Position numbers and translations under genes: made by a program. Of a stretch of DNA of 25,126 bases, positions 13,492 to 22,287 are shown piece by piece. The notes below the pieces were generated by a model, which was given only the letters and a program-made list of their open reading frames with translations, was not told the DNA's origin and searched no databases. This stretch comes from a virus. The DNA lies in IMG/VR virus record IMGVR_UViG_3300005511_000853, positions 1 to 25,126 of that record; one strand, 5' to 3'. The first letter of the stretch is position 1, and each line of letters starts with the position of its first letter.

Positions 13492-14412
13492 ATGTCCGCC
13501 AATCTCATCAATCTCCGCACGATTCAGTTTTCCGACAAGTTCGCGCTGCTCTCGCAGCAATTCGGCTCGCGCCTGCAAGGCCTGGTCGGCCAGGGCCAGT
13601 ACCAGGGCAAGCAGGCCTCGCCTGTCAACCAGGTGGCGCCGACGGCTGCGGTGCCGGTGACCGAGCGCTTCACGCCGATCGATCGGCAGGATGCGAATTT
13701 CGACCGGCGCTGGGTCTTCCCGCTGCCTTATGAGCATGCCCAGCTCGTGGACAAGTTCGACGAGCTGCAGATGCTCGGCGATCCGAAGCCGAGCCTGGTC
13801 ATGAACGCGGCCAATGCGATGGGCCGGGCGAAAGACGATGTCATCCTCGGCGCCTTTTTCTCAACCGCGAAGACCGGCGAGCTCGCCGCGGGCTCGGTCG
13901 CCTTCGGCACGACGCTCACTTCGGCCGGCGGACAGAACGTCTCGGTGCAGCAGGGCGCATCGGCGGCGACCAACCTGACCGTCGCCAAGCTGCGCGAGGT
14001 GGTGAAGACCTTCCTGCAGAACAATGTCGATCTCGACCGCGAGCAGATCACCGGCGCGCTCAACGCCAAGGCCCATGATTCGCTCTTGGGCGAGATCCAG
14101 GTCACCTCGATGGACTACCAGACCAAGCCGGTGCTGGAGGAGGGGCGCATCCGCCGCTTCATGGGCATCAACTTCGTGCTCACCGAGGAAGTCACCAACA
14201 TCTGCACCGGCACCGACGATCTCGCGGGCACCAGCACCGGGATTCCGTTCTGGGTCAATTCCGGCATGCATCTCGGCGTCTGGATCGACCAGACCACCAA
14301 CATCACGCAGCGCACCGATTTGAAGCTCCAGCCCTGGCAGATCTACATGGACATGATGATCGGCGCGACCCGCATCGAAGAGAAGAAGGTCGTGCGCGCC
14401 TGGTGTCGTTGA
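13492..14412 (+). CDS. Major capsid protein (Bbp17-like podovirus type)
   Basis: This 306-residue protein is the likely major head protein, an HK97-fold type by position and length. The N-terminus is MSANLINLRTIQFSDKFAL, followed by a region with QFGSRLQGLVGQGQYQGKQA and a beta-rich body (RWVFPLPYEHAQLVDKFDEL; TSTGIPFWVNSGMHLGVWI near the C-terminus). These resemble capsid proteins of BPP-1-like podoviruses. I chose ATG 13492 because residues encoded upstream look non-coding. It follows P2 rather than the scaffold directly, because of the cargo block, and precedes a Bbp16-like cement protein. A long half-conserved loop near DDLAGTSTG is normal variation. Confidence 0.85.
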   Translation: MSANLINLRTIQFSDKFALLSQQFGSRLQGLVGQGQYQGKQASPVNQVAPTAAVPVTERFTPIDRQDANFDRRWVFPLPYEHAQLVDKFDELQMLGDPKPSLVMNAANAMGRAKDDVILGAFFSTAKTGELAAGSVAFGTTLTSAGGQNVSVQQGASAATNLTVAKLREVVKTFLQNNVDLDREQITGALNAKAHDSLLGEIQVTSMDYQTKPVLEEGRIRRFMGINFVLTEEVTNICTGTDDLAGTSTGIPFWVNSGMHLGVWIDQTTNITQRTDLKLQPWQIYMDMMIGATRIEEKKVVRAWCR

Positions 14413-14513
14413 TCGGCACCGGTCGCGGATCGATCTACACCCCTCTCCAGTCGGCTCACTTCCCGTAAGCCCGGTGACATTCCGGCGAACGCCATTCTGT
14501 CAAAGGAGTAACC

Positions 14514-15008
14514 ATGGCCATCAACGCCTATAAGACCGTCTCCATCACCAATCTCGATGCCACGCCGATCCTGCGTGCCAATCCTTGGGTGCATGGCGGC
14601 AATTCCAAGCAGTTCGCCGGCACCGTCGAGGCGGTGAACGGCGATTCCATCGCCTCGACCTATCGCTTCTTCCGGGTCGGCTCCTGGATGCGGCCGGTCA
14701 GCCTCACGCTGTTCTGCGATGTGCTGACCGGCGGCGCCGCGGATCTCGGCCTCTATCGCGCGGCGGCCGATGGCGGTGCGGCGGTGAATGCGTCGCTCTT
14801 CGCCACGGCGCAGTCGATCGCGAGTGCCAGCGCGACCGGCATCAACGTGCGCTTCGAGGCGGACGATGTCGCCAATGTCGAGAAGCGGATCTGGGAGCTG
14901 CTCGGCCTCACCGCCGATCCCAATCTGGAATACGACGTGGCTCTCACCCTGACCGCGGGCATCAGCGCCTCCGGCACGCTCGCCCTCCAGGGCGTGTTCT
15001 CGTGGTGA
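14514..15008 (+). CDS. Bbp16-like capsid cement/decoration protein
   Basis: This 164-residue, probably beta-sandwich protein follows the capsid gene and has a strong ribosome-binding site (AAAGGAG). Sequence features such as STYRFFRVGSWMRPVSLTLF, ADLGLYRAAADGGA and the ending GTLALQGVFSW resemble the Bbp16 family of BPP-1-type phages, whose trimers cement capsid hexamers. No membrane segment is present. It is preceded by a 101-base gap with no visible terminator, so it is probably cotranscribed with the capsid gene. Confidence 0.7.
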   Translation: MAINAYKTVSITNLDATPILRANPWVHGGNSKQFAGTVEAVNGDSIASTYRFFRVGSWMRPVSLTLFCDVLTGGAADLGLYRAAADGGAAVNASLFATAQSIASASATGINVRFEADDVANVEKRIWELLGLTADPNLEYDVALTLTAGISASGTLALQGVFSW

Positions 15009-15012
15009 TGCC

Positions 15013-15207
15013 ATGGCGATTCAATACATCGGCATCAATCGCGGCCAGCAGAGCACGGACGTCGCCTCGGGCACGAGCACGACCGGCCGGCAGATCGAGC
15101 TCACGGTGAATGATGGCGTCGGCATCACCCGCAAGGAGGTGCTCGACAGTCTCGACAAGCTCCGCGACTTCATCGTGAACACGCGCGCCACCCCCTTCGC
15201 GCAGTAA
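15013..15207 (+). CDS. Small phage protein, unknown
   Basis: This 64-residue protein begins four bases after the Bbp16-like gene. It has a short N-terminal strand region (MAIQYIGINRGQQST), a beta-like middle (GRQIELTVNDGVGITR) and a C-terminal helix (KEVLDSLDKLRDFIV). Short genes of this form sit between capsid and tail genes in podovirus-like prophages. A minor structural role is likely from context; no family name is recalled. Confidence 0.62.
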   Translation: MAIQYIGINRGQQSTDVASGTSTTGRQIELTVNDGVGITRKEVLDSLDKLRDFIVNTRATPFAQ

Positions 15208-15237
15208 CCACCACCACCATCCCCTGGGTATTCGCAC

Positions 15238-15846
15238 ATGGCCTCACAGACCTCGATCTGCAACCGGGCGCTCGAATGCCTGGGGGATGCGCCGATCGTC
15301 TCGATCGACGACGACACTAAGGCGGCGAAGGCGCTGCGCCGCGTCTATGACATCAGCCGCCGCGCCTTTCTCTGCGATCACCCATGGCATTTCGCGAAGA
15401 AGCGCGCGAGCCTGCCCGCGTCCGCGGCCTCTCCCGTCTGGGGCTTCCACCGCGGCTATCCGGTGCCGGCGGATTTCCTGCGGCTGATCGCCGTCCGGAA
15501 CGGGCCGGATTTCAGCCTGGAGGCCGACGCCACCGGCTCGCAATGGATCCTGAGCGACGCCTCGGCGCCGCTCGACATCCTCTATCTCTATGATGTGGTC
15601 GATGCCGGCCGGCTGCCGCCGCATGCGGTCGAGGCACTGGCGCGCTGGCTCGCCTACGACCTCGCCGAAGATCTGACCCAGTCCAACACCAAGAAGCAGG
15701 ATGCGGCGCAGGCCCTCGCGGTGGCACTCACCCGCGCGAAACGGATCAACGGCATGCAGAAGCAGCCGGACCCCTATGCGGCCTTCTCCTTCCTCCAAGC
15801 ACGCGATCAGTCGATCCAGTTTCCCATTTTGACGACCGAAGGCTGA
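15238..15846 (+). CDS. Tail tubular protein A (T7 gp11-like)
   Basis: This 202-residue protein has the hallmarks of the gp11/tail adaptor family: an N-terminal ICNRALECLGDAPIVSIDDD, a helical KALRRVYDISRRAFLCDHPW at about 35-54, FRGYPVPADFLRL-type text (here HRGYPVPADFLRLIAV) and a closing helix bundle with ALARWLAYDLAEDL. It would form the dodecameric adaptor ring beneath the portal that links to the nozzle. Its length is typical. It is followed four bases later by the nozzle gene, the usual A-B order. Confidence 0.88.
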   Translation: MASQTSICNRALECLGDAPIVSIDDDTKAAKALRRVYDISRRAFLCDHPWHFAKKRASLPASAASPVWGFHRGYPVPADFLRLIAVRNGPDFSLEADATGSQWILSDASAPLDILYLYDVVDAGRLPPHAVEALARWLAYDLAEDLTQSNTKKQDAAQALAVALTRAKRINGMQKQPDPYAAFSFLQARDQSIQFPILTTEG

Positions 15847-15850
15847 CGGC

Positions 15851-18631
15851 ATGGTTAGGGCCTCCCCGAACTTCAACGCCTTCGATGCCGGCGAGTTTGC
15901 GCCGATCACCGAGAGCCGCACCGATCTCTCGCGCTACGGATTTGCCTGCCGTATCCTCGAGAACTTCCTGCCGCGGGTGGTCGGACCGGCTTCGCGGCGG
16001 CCGGGCACGTCCTTCATCGCCTCGGCGCGCTATCCCGACAAGGAGGCATTGCTCGTTCGCTTCGAATACTCGACCGAGCAGGCCTATGTACTGGAGTTCG
16101 GCCATCTTTACGTTCGCTTCTACCGCAACGACGGTCCGCTGCTCGAAGCCGCGAAGACGATCACCGGGGCGACCCAGGCGAATCCTGTCGTCCTGACCAT
16201 CGCCGGCCACGGCTATGCCAACGGCGACGATGTTGAAGTTGCCGGTGTCGCCGGCATGACGCAGTTGAACGGCCGCCGCTTCCGGGTGGCGAACAAGACC
16301 GCCAACACGATCGAGCTCACCGACCAGCACGGCACCAACATCAACGGCACCGCCTATGCCGCCTATGTTTCCGGCGGTGCGGTGGCGCGGGTCTACACGC
16401 TCGCAACCACCTATCAGGAAGGCGATCTCGGCCAAATGAAGTTCGCGCAATCGGCCGACATCCTCTACATCGCCCATACCGAATACGTGCCGCGCAAGCT
16501 GCAGCGTTATGGCGCCACCAACTGGGTGCTGGGCCAGGTCGATTTCCAGGATGGGCCTTATCTGCCGGTCAACGGCGCGCAGACCACGCTGACGCCCTCG
16601 GCGGCTAGCGGCGCCGGCATCACCATCTCTTCGGCGCTTTCGGTGGCGATCACCGGCGCGGCCAACAACGGCGCGGGCGCGATCCGCATCGCCTCGGCCA
16701 GTCACGGCTGGAAGACCGGCGACAGGATCGACATCAGCGGAATCCTCGGCACGACCGAGGCCAACGGCACCTGGACCGTCACCCGGGTCAATGCCAACGC
16801 CTATGACCTCAATGGCTCGACCTTTGCCAATGCCTATGCCAGCGGCGGCACGGCGAAGCCGCATATCTTCGAGCCGACCGATCTCGGCCGCCTGATCCGC
16901 ATCCAGCATTCCAGCACCTGGGGCTATGCCAAGATCACCGCATACACCAGCGCCGTCTCGGTGACGGCGGACGTGCTCGGCAATTTCGGCGGCACCACGG
17001 CATCGGCAAGCTGGCGCCTCGGCCTCTACAGCCAGGGCGGCGGCTATCCCTCCTGCGTCACCTTCTACGAAGGGCGCCTCTTCTGGGGCGGCTGCCCTCT
17101 GACACCGACACGGGTCGACGGCTCGATGTCGTCCAACTACGAGACCTTCTCGCCGTCATCGACCGCGAGCGTCGTCGCCGACGACAACGCCGTCGCCTAT
17201 CCGCTGGATTCCGGTGACGTCAATAACGTGCTCTGGATGAAGGACGACGAGAAGGGTCTGTTGGTCGGCACCAAGGGCGGCGAATGGGTGGTGCGCGCCA
17301 ACACCCTCAACGGCGCATTGACGCCGACCAACGTGAAGGCGACCCGCGCCACCACCTACGGCTCCTACGAAGGCTCGCAGCCTGTTCGCACGGGGAAGGA
17401 CGTGATCTTCGTGCAGAGGAAGCGGCGCAAGATCCGCAACCTCAACTACACTTACGAGATCGACGGCTTCAACGCCGGCGATCTCTCCATCCTCTCCGGC
17501 CATATCGGCCGCCTGGAGTTCGGCCAATTGGCCTTCCAGTCGGAGCCGGAGGGCTGGGTCTGGATGACCCGCGGCGACGGCCAGCTCCCGGTCCTCACCT
17601 ATGATCGCGACGAGCAGAAGATCGGCTGGTCGCGGCAGATCCTGGGCGGCTTCCAGGACGCGGCGCGGCGCCGGCCGCCGATCGTGCGCTCGGTCTGCTC
17701 GATCCCGGATCCCAACGACGCGCGCGACGAGGTCTGGCTGATCGTGCAGCGGATGATCGGTGGCCGCACCGAACGTTACATCGAATTGTTCGCACCCGAA
17801 TGGGAGAACGCCGACGACCAGGAGCAGGCCTTCTACGTCGATTCCGGCCTGATCTTCGACGGCCGCCAGGCGCAAACTTTGCAGCCCGGCGCCGGCGCCG
17901 CGGTGAAGGGCACGGCCGGCGTCGTCTTCACCGCCGGCGGCAGCGTGTTCAAGCTTGCCGATGTCGGCCGCGAGATCTCGATGCGCTGGTTCGACTACAC
18001 CGCCCTCGATCCCGAAGACCCCGCGATCCAGGGCGCCTGGGTCTCGGCCAAGGCGCGAATCACCGGCTACACGTCGGCGACGCAAGTGACGGCGACCATC
18101 CTCGCCGCCTGGCCCAATCTCGATCTCGTCGCCGCGAACGGCTGGCGGCTTTCCGCGAGCGCGCTCTCCAACCTCTGGCATCTCGAAGGCGAGACCATCA
18201 GCATCAACGCGGAAGGCGCCACGCACCCCGACGTCGTGGTCGTGGGCGGCCGCGCACCGCTCACCCGCGCGGTCGGCTACGCGGTCGCCGGGCTCCAGTA
18301 CGATTCGCGGCTCCAGACCATGCGCATCGAGGCGGGCGCCACCGACGGCACGGCGCAGGCGAAGGTGAAGCGGATCAACGAGGTCACCTTCCGCGTGCTG
18401 CAGAGTCTCGGCGGCGAGGCGGGGCCGGATTTCGCCAGCATGGTGCCGTTGAAGTACCGCACCACCACGATCCCGCTCGGCCGGCCGCCGGCGATCGCCG
18501 ACGACGACTGCCGCGTGCTCTGGGACAAGGGCTACGAGACCAAGGGCCGCATCGCGCTGCGCCAGTCCGCACCCTTCCCGATGACGGTGATCGCGGTCCT
18601 GCCGCAGGTCACCACCTACGACAAGGGCTGA
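15851..18631 (+). CDS. Tail tubular protein B / nozzle protein with two FCCH-like repeats
   Basis: This 926-residue protein fits the podovirus nozzle, a hexamer that forms the tail tube tip. The N-terminus (FNAFDAGEFAPITESRTDLS, then RILENFLPRVVGPASRRPG) is typical. Two insertions of the FCCH type occur: about residues 112-180 (VLTIAGHGYANGDDVEVAGV) and about 275-340 (ASHGWKTGDRIDISGILGT). The rest resembles the beta-propeller part (GRLFWGGCPLTPTRVDGS; NVLWMKDDEKGLLVGTKGGE; DEVWLIVQRMIGGRTERYIE). FCCH-like modules are common in phage nozzle proteins and may act as decorations. Start at ATG 15851, four bases after the gp11-like stop. Confidence 0.85.
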   Translation: MVRASPNFNAFDAGEFAPITESRTDLSRYGFACRILENFLPRVVGPASRRPGTSFIASARYPDKEALLVRFEYSTEQAYVLEFGHLYVRFYRNDGPLLEAAKTITGATQANPVVLTIAGHGYANGDDVEVAGVAGMTQLNGRRFRVANKTANTIELTDQHGTNINGTAYAAYVSGGAVARVYTLATTYQEGDLGQMKFAQSADILYIAHTEYVPRKLQRYGATNWVLGQVDFQDGPYLPVNGAQTTLTPSAASGAGITISSALSVAITGAANNGAGAIRIASASHGWKTGDRIDISGILGTTEANGTWTVTRVNANAYDLNGSTFANAYASGGTAKPHIFEPTDLGRLIRIQHSSTWGYAKITAYTSAVSVTADVLGNFGGTTASASWRLGLYSQGGGYPSCVTFYEGRLFWGGCPLTPTRVDGSMSSNYETFSPSSTASVVADDNAVAYPLDSGDVNNVLWMKDDEKGLLVGTKGGEWVVRANTLNGALTPTNVKATRATTYGSYEGSQPVRTGKDVIFVQRKRRKIRNLNYTYEIDGFNAGDLSILSGHIGRLEFGQLAFQSEPEGWVWMTRGDGQLPVLTYDRDEQKIGWSRQILGGFQDAARRRPPIVRSVCSIPDPNDARDEVWLIVQRMIGGRTERYIELFAPEWENADDQEQAFYVDSGLIFDGRQAQTLQPGAGAAVKGTAGVVFTAGGSVFKLADVGREISMRWFDYTALDPEDPAIQGAWVSAKARITGYTSATQVTATILAAWPNLDLVAANGWRLSASALSNLWHLEGETISINAEGATHPDVVVVGGRAPLTRAVGYAVAGLQYDSRLQTMRIEAGATDGTAQAKVKRINEVTFRVLQSLGGEAGPDFASMVPLKYRTTTIPLGRPPAIADDDCRVLWDKGYETKGRIALRQSAPFPMTVIAVLPQVTTYDKG

Positions 18632-18636
18632 CGCGC

Positions 18637-19065
18637 ATGCTCATCATCCCCTACGCGCCGCATCACCTGCACCAGCTCGCACTCCAGCCGCACCAGCAGC
18701 ATCTGGGCGTCGCCCTGCGCGAACACGGCTGGGCCGAGCAGGTGCGCGATGCCGGTCCCTGCTGGACCGTCTTGGTTGACGAGAAGCCGATCGCCTGTGG
18801 CGGCTTCCAGGAATGCTGGGAAGGCCGTGCCATCGCCTGGGCGATCCTCGGCGAGAAGGCGGGCCGGCACATGCTGGAATTGACGCGCGCGGTCCGGCGC
18901 GGATTGCAGGACCATCCGGCCGAACGCATCGAGGCCCAGGCGCTGGTGGGATTCGCGCCGGCGACACGCTGGGCACGGCTGCTCGGCTTCATGCCGGAGA
19001 CGCTGCTCCGGCGCTTTCACCAGGGCCGCGACTACCAGGCCTTCGTTTTCCTCAAGGACAGGTGA
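18637..19065 (+). CDS. T7 gp13-like protein with acetyltransferase-like fold
   Basis: This 142-residue protein resembles the small GNAT-like proteins encoded after the nozzle gene in T7-type phages (gp13/DUF2833). Pieces in order are: a His/Leu-rich start (PHHLHQLALQPHQQHLGV), a core with WTVLVDEKPIACGGFQECW, a helix before residue 100, and an ending (ATRWARLLGFMPETLLRRF) matching acceptor-side text of GNAT proteins. An acetyl-CoA loop of the Q/RxxGxG/A form is not clear (EKAGRHMLEL lies in its place), so enzymatic activity is doubtful. In T7 the protein is needed for virion assembly. ATG 18637 is six bases after the nozzle stop. Confidence 0.68.
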   Translation: MLIIPYAPHHLHQLALQPHQQHLGVALREHGWAEQVRDAGPCWTVLVDEKPIACGGFQECWEGRAIAWAILGEKAGRHMLELTRAVRRGLQDHPAERIEAQALVGFAPATRWARLLGFMPETLLRRFHQGRDYQAFVFLKDR

Positions 19066-19071
19066 CGCATC

Positions 19072-19530
19072 GTGTGGGCTCCGATTGCAATGGCCGCGGT
19101 TCAGGCGGTCGGCTCGATCGTTTCCGGCATCGGCCAGCATCAGGCTGCAAAGAGCCAGGCCAAGGCCGATCAGCAGAACGCGCGTCTGGCGGAATGGCAG
19201 GGGGAGAGCGAGGCCACGGCGATCCGGGAACGGGCACGCCGTCTCTCCGGTGAGAGCCGCGCCGCGATAGGCGCGTCGGGTGTCGACATCTCGGGCTCTT
19301 TCCTCGACGCGCTCTCGGACAGCGACATCAACGCCGAGCTCGATGCGCAAACCGCGGTCTGGAACCGCAAGGTCGAGGCGGGGAATTACCGCTTCCAAGC
19401 TCGCCAGGCGCGGGCCGCCGGACAGGGAGCCTTGATCGGTGGCTTCCTTGGCGCGGGTAGCCAGGCGTTGCAAGGCTACGGAAACCAGAAGGTCTTCAAC
19501 GCAATGAACACCAAGCCTGGAGCAAGTTGA
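19072..19530 (+). CDS. Internal virion protein (T7 gp14-like)
   Basis: This 152-residue protein starts at GTG, with ATG 19090 as an alternative. The pattern is that of gp14-type ejection proteins: a hydrophobic N-terminal helix (IAMAAVQAVGSIVSGIG), a long charged helix (about 25-75), the conserved RRLSGESRAAIGASGVDISG, and a C-terminal hydrophobic Gly/Ala segment (GALIGGFLGAGSQAL). Gp14 leaves the virion early and forms the outer-membrane part of the DNA channel in T7. Its stop overlaps the next ATG by one base (TGATG). Confidence 0.8.
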   Translation: MWAPIAMAAVQAVGSIVSGIGQHQAAKSQAKADQQNARLAEWQGESEATAIRERARRLSGESRAAIGASGVDISGSFLDALSDSDINAELDAQTAVWNRKVEAGNYRFQARQARAAGQGALIGGFLGAGSQALQGYGNQKVFNAMNTKPGAS

Positions 19531-21755
19531 TGGCCGTCGTGGAAATCTACCAGGCGCGGGAAACGCCCCAGGCGCGCGTGACCATGCCGAGCGGAGAGAA
19601 CCCGCTCGCGGAGCAGTTCGGCGGCGCACTGTCCGAGCTTGGTGACACCGCGGGGCGCGTTGCTGGCCAGATCGCCGAGGCGGACCGGATTGAAGATGAG
19701 AAGGCCTGGAAGCAGCTCCAGCCGGAGATTGCGAAGGACCTTGCGCAAAGCGGCCTCGACTGGACTGCGGCTTACGCCGACATGAAGGAAAACGCACCGG
19801 CGGATCTGGCCGGGTTCCAAGATCAGGTGAAAGCCTGGGGCGACAAGCGGCGCGACGAGCTATTGAAGAAGTATCCCGGCCAGAAAGCAGCCGACGCCAT
19901 CGAGCTGCATTTCGCGGAGTTGATGCGCCAATACGGCAGCGCGGCGATCGTCGACTCCACGGATGCCAAATACAAGTCAGTCGGCAATTCGATGCAAGCC
20001 GCGCTCGACAAGACCGCAAACAACGTCGCGCTCAATCCAAAGCAATACAATCTCGGCCGTCAGAGCATGCTGGATATGGTCGAGGCGGCGAACGTCTCTC
20101 AGTCCTTCAAGGACGATTGGCGTGCCAAGATCGATCATGGCTTGGCTCGCGCGCTGTTCGTCGGCCGCCTGAGCGACAATGATGCGACCGCGGCACGGAC
20201 GATGATCGATTCCGGCATCTATAATGACCGGTTGTCGTCCGAAGACCTTCTGGACCTTCGACAGCAGATCGATGCCACGGTCAAGGCGAGCGATGCCCGG
20301 AAGACTCAAATGACCACGGAGAATCAACGCGCCGAGCAGGCGCGTTGGAGTGTGACTTTCAGCGATGCACTCACGACGGCACGTGCGAAAGGCACGCAAA
20401 CGCTGATCAGCGATTCCATCATTCGCCGCATCTGGGGTGGGTCGCCGGAAGGCGATGTGACCGCAGAGCAGATGATCCGCAAGCTGCATGCCGAGGAGAA
20501 GAAGGGGCAATTGCAGCCGCTCGTCGATTCAAACACGCCGGCGCAGAACCAAGCGCTCGGCGACACGCTCGATCCCAACAAGAAACCGAACTTCAGCGCC
20601 GATGATGCCGAGACCTACCAGATCTTCAGCGGCCTCTTGAACCAGAAGGAAGCGGCATTCGCGGGCGACGACCCGGCGGGTGCCGCGTTGAAATACGGTC
20701 CCGACGTCGCGAATGCCTGGTCGGAGTTCCAGCAGGATTTGATGAACAAGACCAAGTTCCGGACCGCGACCGCACTGACCGTGATCGAACAGGAACGCCA
20801 AGGCGTTCCAAAGGACCGACAGCAGCTCATGCCGAAAGAGATCGCGAGCTGGGTCGCCGACCAGATCAAGAAGCAGCCGGACAACAGCGCGAGGCTGCAG
20901 ACGCTCCTGGATTTCGCCAACCTCGGCGACGAGCAGTATTCCCGCGACGTGGTTGCGCAGCTCGGAGAGTATCTTCCCCTCGGGTACAAGTTCGTGGTCG
21001 ACATCGCCGATCCCCTGCATGCCGGAAACTCGGGCGACAAGGTGCTTGCTGAAAAGGTGCTGGCCGAGTTGACGGTTGATACTGGCGGTGTTGAACTTAC
21101 GCAAGAGACGGAGAACGCAATCAGGGTTGGGCTTCTCGACGTGCTGTCGACGCCGGCGCGGCTGACGGACGATCTGGATGCGGCGACGCGTCAGAGGCAT
21201 GCCTCGCTTACGCGTGCGGCCATTCAGATAGCGAAGGCTAAACTACTGGCCAGGACGACGACAACTGAAGGGAAGGACACCAGTATCGAGGCAGCAGCTG
21301 GTCACGAAGCTGTGGATGAGCTACTCAGTCAGTATCGCACCCTTGGCGACCCGGACTTGGCTCGTATCATCTATCCGAAAGCCATTGAAACACGATCCCC
21401 GGGGGCAATTGCGGCAGGCCTCTCTGCATTCCGAGATGAAATTGCAGCCGATGAGCTCAAGGCCAGGGCCGGTGTCGGCTCAGAGTCGAAAGGGCCTGGC
21501 TATCGCAATATATCCGATGCCGAGACGGCTATTTGGATCAATCATCGCACGGGCTTCGTTCTCGTGCGGCCAAGCAAGAAGATCTACGACACCGATCGAA
21601 AGTCCGCAGCTCAGTTCCTCAAGTTTGTGACGATCGAGGAGACAGAACAACGTGGCCTTCGGGCATTGATGGAGAAAGAGCGCCAAGATGAGGAGTGGTC
21701 GAAACAGCTTGAGCAGCCCAACCCGGGCCAAGGTTCGGAACTGGACCCGTTCTAG
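19530..21755 (+). CDS. Large internal virion (core/ejection) protein
   Basis: This 741-residue, mostly helical, hydrophilic protein takes the place of T7 gp15/gp16. N-terminal text (MAVVEIYQARETPQARVTMP; ENPLAEQFGGALSELGDTAG) is typical of ejection proteins in podovirus-like prophages. No lytic transglycosylase motif was found in it, and no second large core protein follows, so one protein may serve for both. I start it at ATG 19530 rather than the TTG at 19527. The last 180 or so codons (from about 21200) use visibly less GC-biased third positions than the rest, and this shift continues into the cargo gene beyond, suggesting a recombination joint inside this gene. Confidence 0.75.
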   Translation: MAVVEIYQARETPQARVTMPSGENPLAEQFGGALSELGDTAGRVAGQIAEADRIEDEKAWKQLQPEIAKDLAQSGLDWTAAYADMKENAPADLAGFQDQVKAWGDKRRDELLKKYPGQKAADAIELHFAELMRQYGSAAIVDSTDAKYKSVGNSMQAALDKTANNVALNPKQYNLGRQSMLDMVEAANVSQSFKDDWRAKIDHGLARALFVGRLSDNDATAARTMIDSGIYNDRLSSEDLLDLRQQIDATVKASDARKTQMTTENQRAEQARWSVTFSDALTTARAKGTQTLISDSIIRRIWGGSPEGDVTAEQMIRKLHAEEKKGQLQPLVDSNTPAQNQALGDTLDPNKKPNFSADDAETYQIFSGLLNQKEAAFAGDDPAGAALKYGPDVANAWSEFQQDLMNKTKFRTATALTVIEQERQGVPKDRQQLMPKEIASWVADQIKKQPDNSARLQTLLDFANLGDEQYSRDVVAQLGEYLPLGYKFVVDIADPLHAGNSGDKVLAEKVLAELTVDTGGVELTQETENAIRVGLLDVLSTPARLTDDLDAATRQRHASLTRAAIQIAKAKLLARTTTTEGKDTSIEAAAGHEAVDELLSQYRTLGDPDLARIIYPKAIETRSPGAIAAGLSAFRDEIAADELKARAGVGSESKGPGYRNISDAETAIWINHRTGFVLVRPSKKIYDTDRKSAAQFLKFVTIEETEQRGLRALMEKERQDEEWSKQLEQPNPGQGSELDPF

Positions 21756-21766
21756 AGCGATCCATC

Positions 21767-22123
21767 TCAGTGCTGACACGGATAGCGTTCGACCATCGAA
21801 ATGATGATTCCGGAAATGGCAGCTTTGTCTTGGTCCGCTGGATTCGTCGAAGCCCAAAGTCGAAACGCCAGGCTCATATCATCGGGGCTTAATCCGCCTT
21901 TCGGGTAGCAGAACGGAATTTTTGCGCCATAGAGATCGGCCGAGGCTTCGAATGCGTCCATCACGCCCAGTATGTATGTCTGGCACATCTGATGGAGTGC
22001 GGTATTCTCGCTCTTACAAGCATGGGCGAGCGTCTTGACCTTCAAGTCGGATGCTGCGCACGGAGCGTTAAGTCCGAAACAGACCGCTAGGCAGATCGGT
22101 ATTCCGGTAATCAGCCTTGCCAT
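21767..22123 (-). CDS. Secreted Rap1a/Tai-like protein (immunity-protein fold), cargo gene
   Basis: This 118-residue protein has a signal peptide (MARLITGIPICLAVCFGLNA, cleavage near AAS at about 24). The mature part shows the pattern I recall for the Rap1a/Tai family: CKSENTALHQMCQTYILGVM with DAFEAS, then FCYPKGGLSPDDMSLAF, then a closing helix and YPC. Four conserved cysteines would make two disulfides in the periplasm. Rap1a and Tai proteins bind and neutralise type VI amidase effectors, but many family members stand alone with no known partner. No effector gene is near. It faces left, against the phage operon, has GAGGGA before the ATG and lower GC than its surroundings. All of this points to horizontal cargo. 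Confidence 0.68.
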   Translation of the reverse strand: MARLITGIPICLAVCFGLNAPCAASDLKVKTLAHACKSENTALHQMCQTYILGVMDAFEASADLYGAKIPFCYPKGGLSPDDMSLAFRLWASTNPADQDKAAISGIIISMVERYPCQH

Positions 22124-22165
22124 TTTTCCCTCAATCAGCGAGCGGTCCGACGCCCGTCCCAGTTT

Positions 22166-22202
22166 GCTTTGTCGAATAGTTGCCGCAATGTTCTAACAAA
22201 GC
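22166..22202. repeat. Inverted repeat GCTTTGT/ACAAAGC upstream of the Rap1a-like gene
   Basis: Seven-base arms (22166-22172 and 22196-22202) flank a 23-base centre in the AT-richer gap between the leftward cargo gene and promoter P3. No T-run follows either arm, so it does not look like a terminator. It could be an operator or a chance event. Confidence 0.25.
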
Positions 22203-22243
22203 GCGCGATTGAACAAGGCCTGTTTGGGTTCAACGGTTTTCCT

Positions 22244-22287
22244 TTGCTTTAAGCTAAAACACACACTATAATATATCGAATTGGATC
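22244..22287 (+). promoter_or_regulatory. Late promoter candidate P3 with repeated element, upstream of tail fibre
   Basis: TTGCTT (22244-22249) and a perfect TATAAT (22267-22272) are separated by 17 bases. The stretch 22261-22287 is the second full copy of the element at 13257-13283 (22 of 27 bases, from ACACACTATA to TTGGATC). Over the longer span 22250-22287 the match is 29 of 38. It points to the fibre gene 80 bases downstream and lies behind the leftward cargo gene, the same geometry as P2 behind fic. Confidence 0.68.

Noticed and set aside
19530-21755. Lytic transglycosylase domain in the large internal virion protein
   Set aside because: T7 gp16 has one, but no ESxxxP or GLMQ-like motif was found here.
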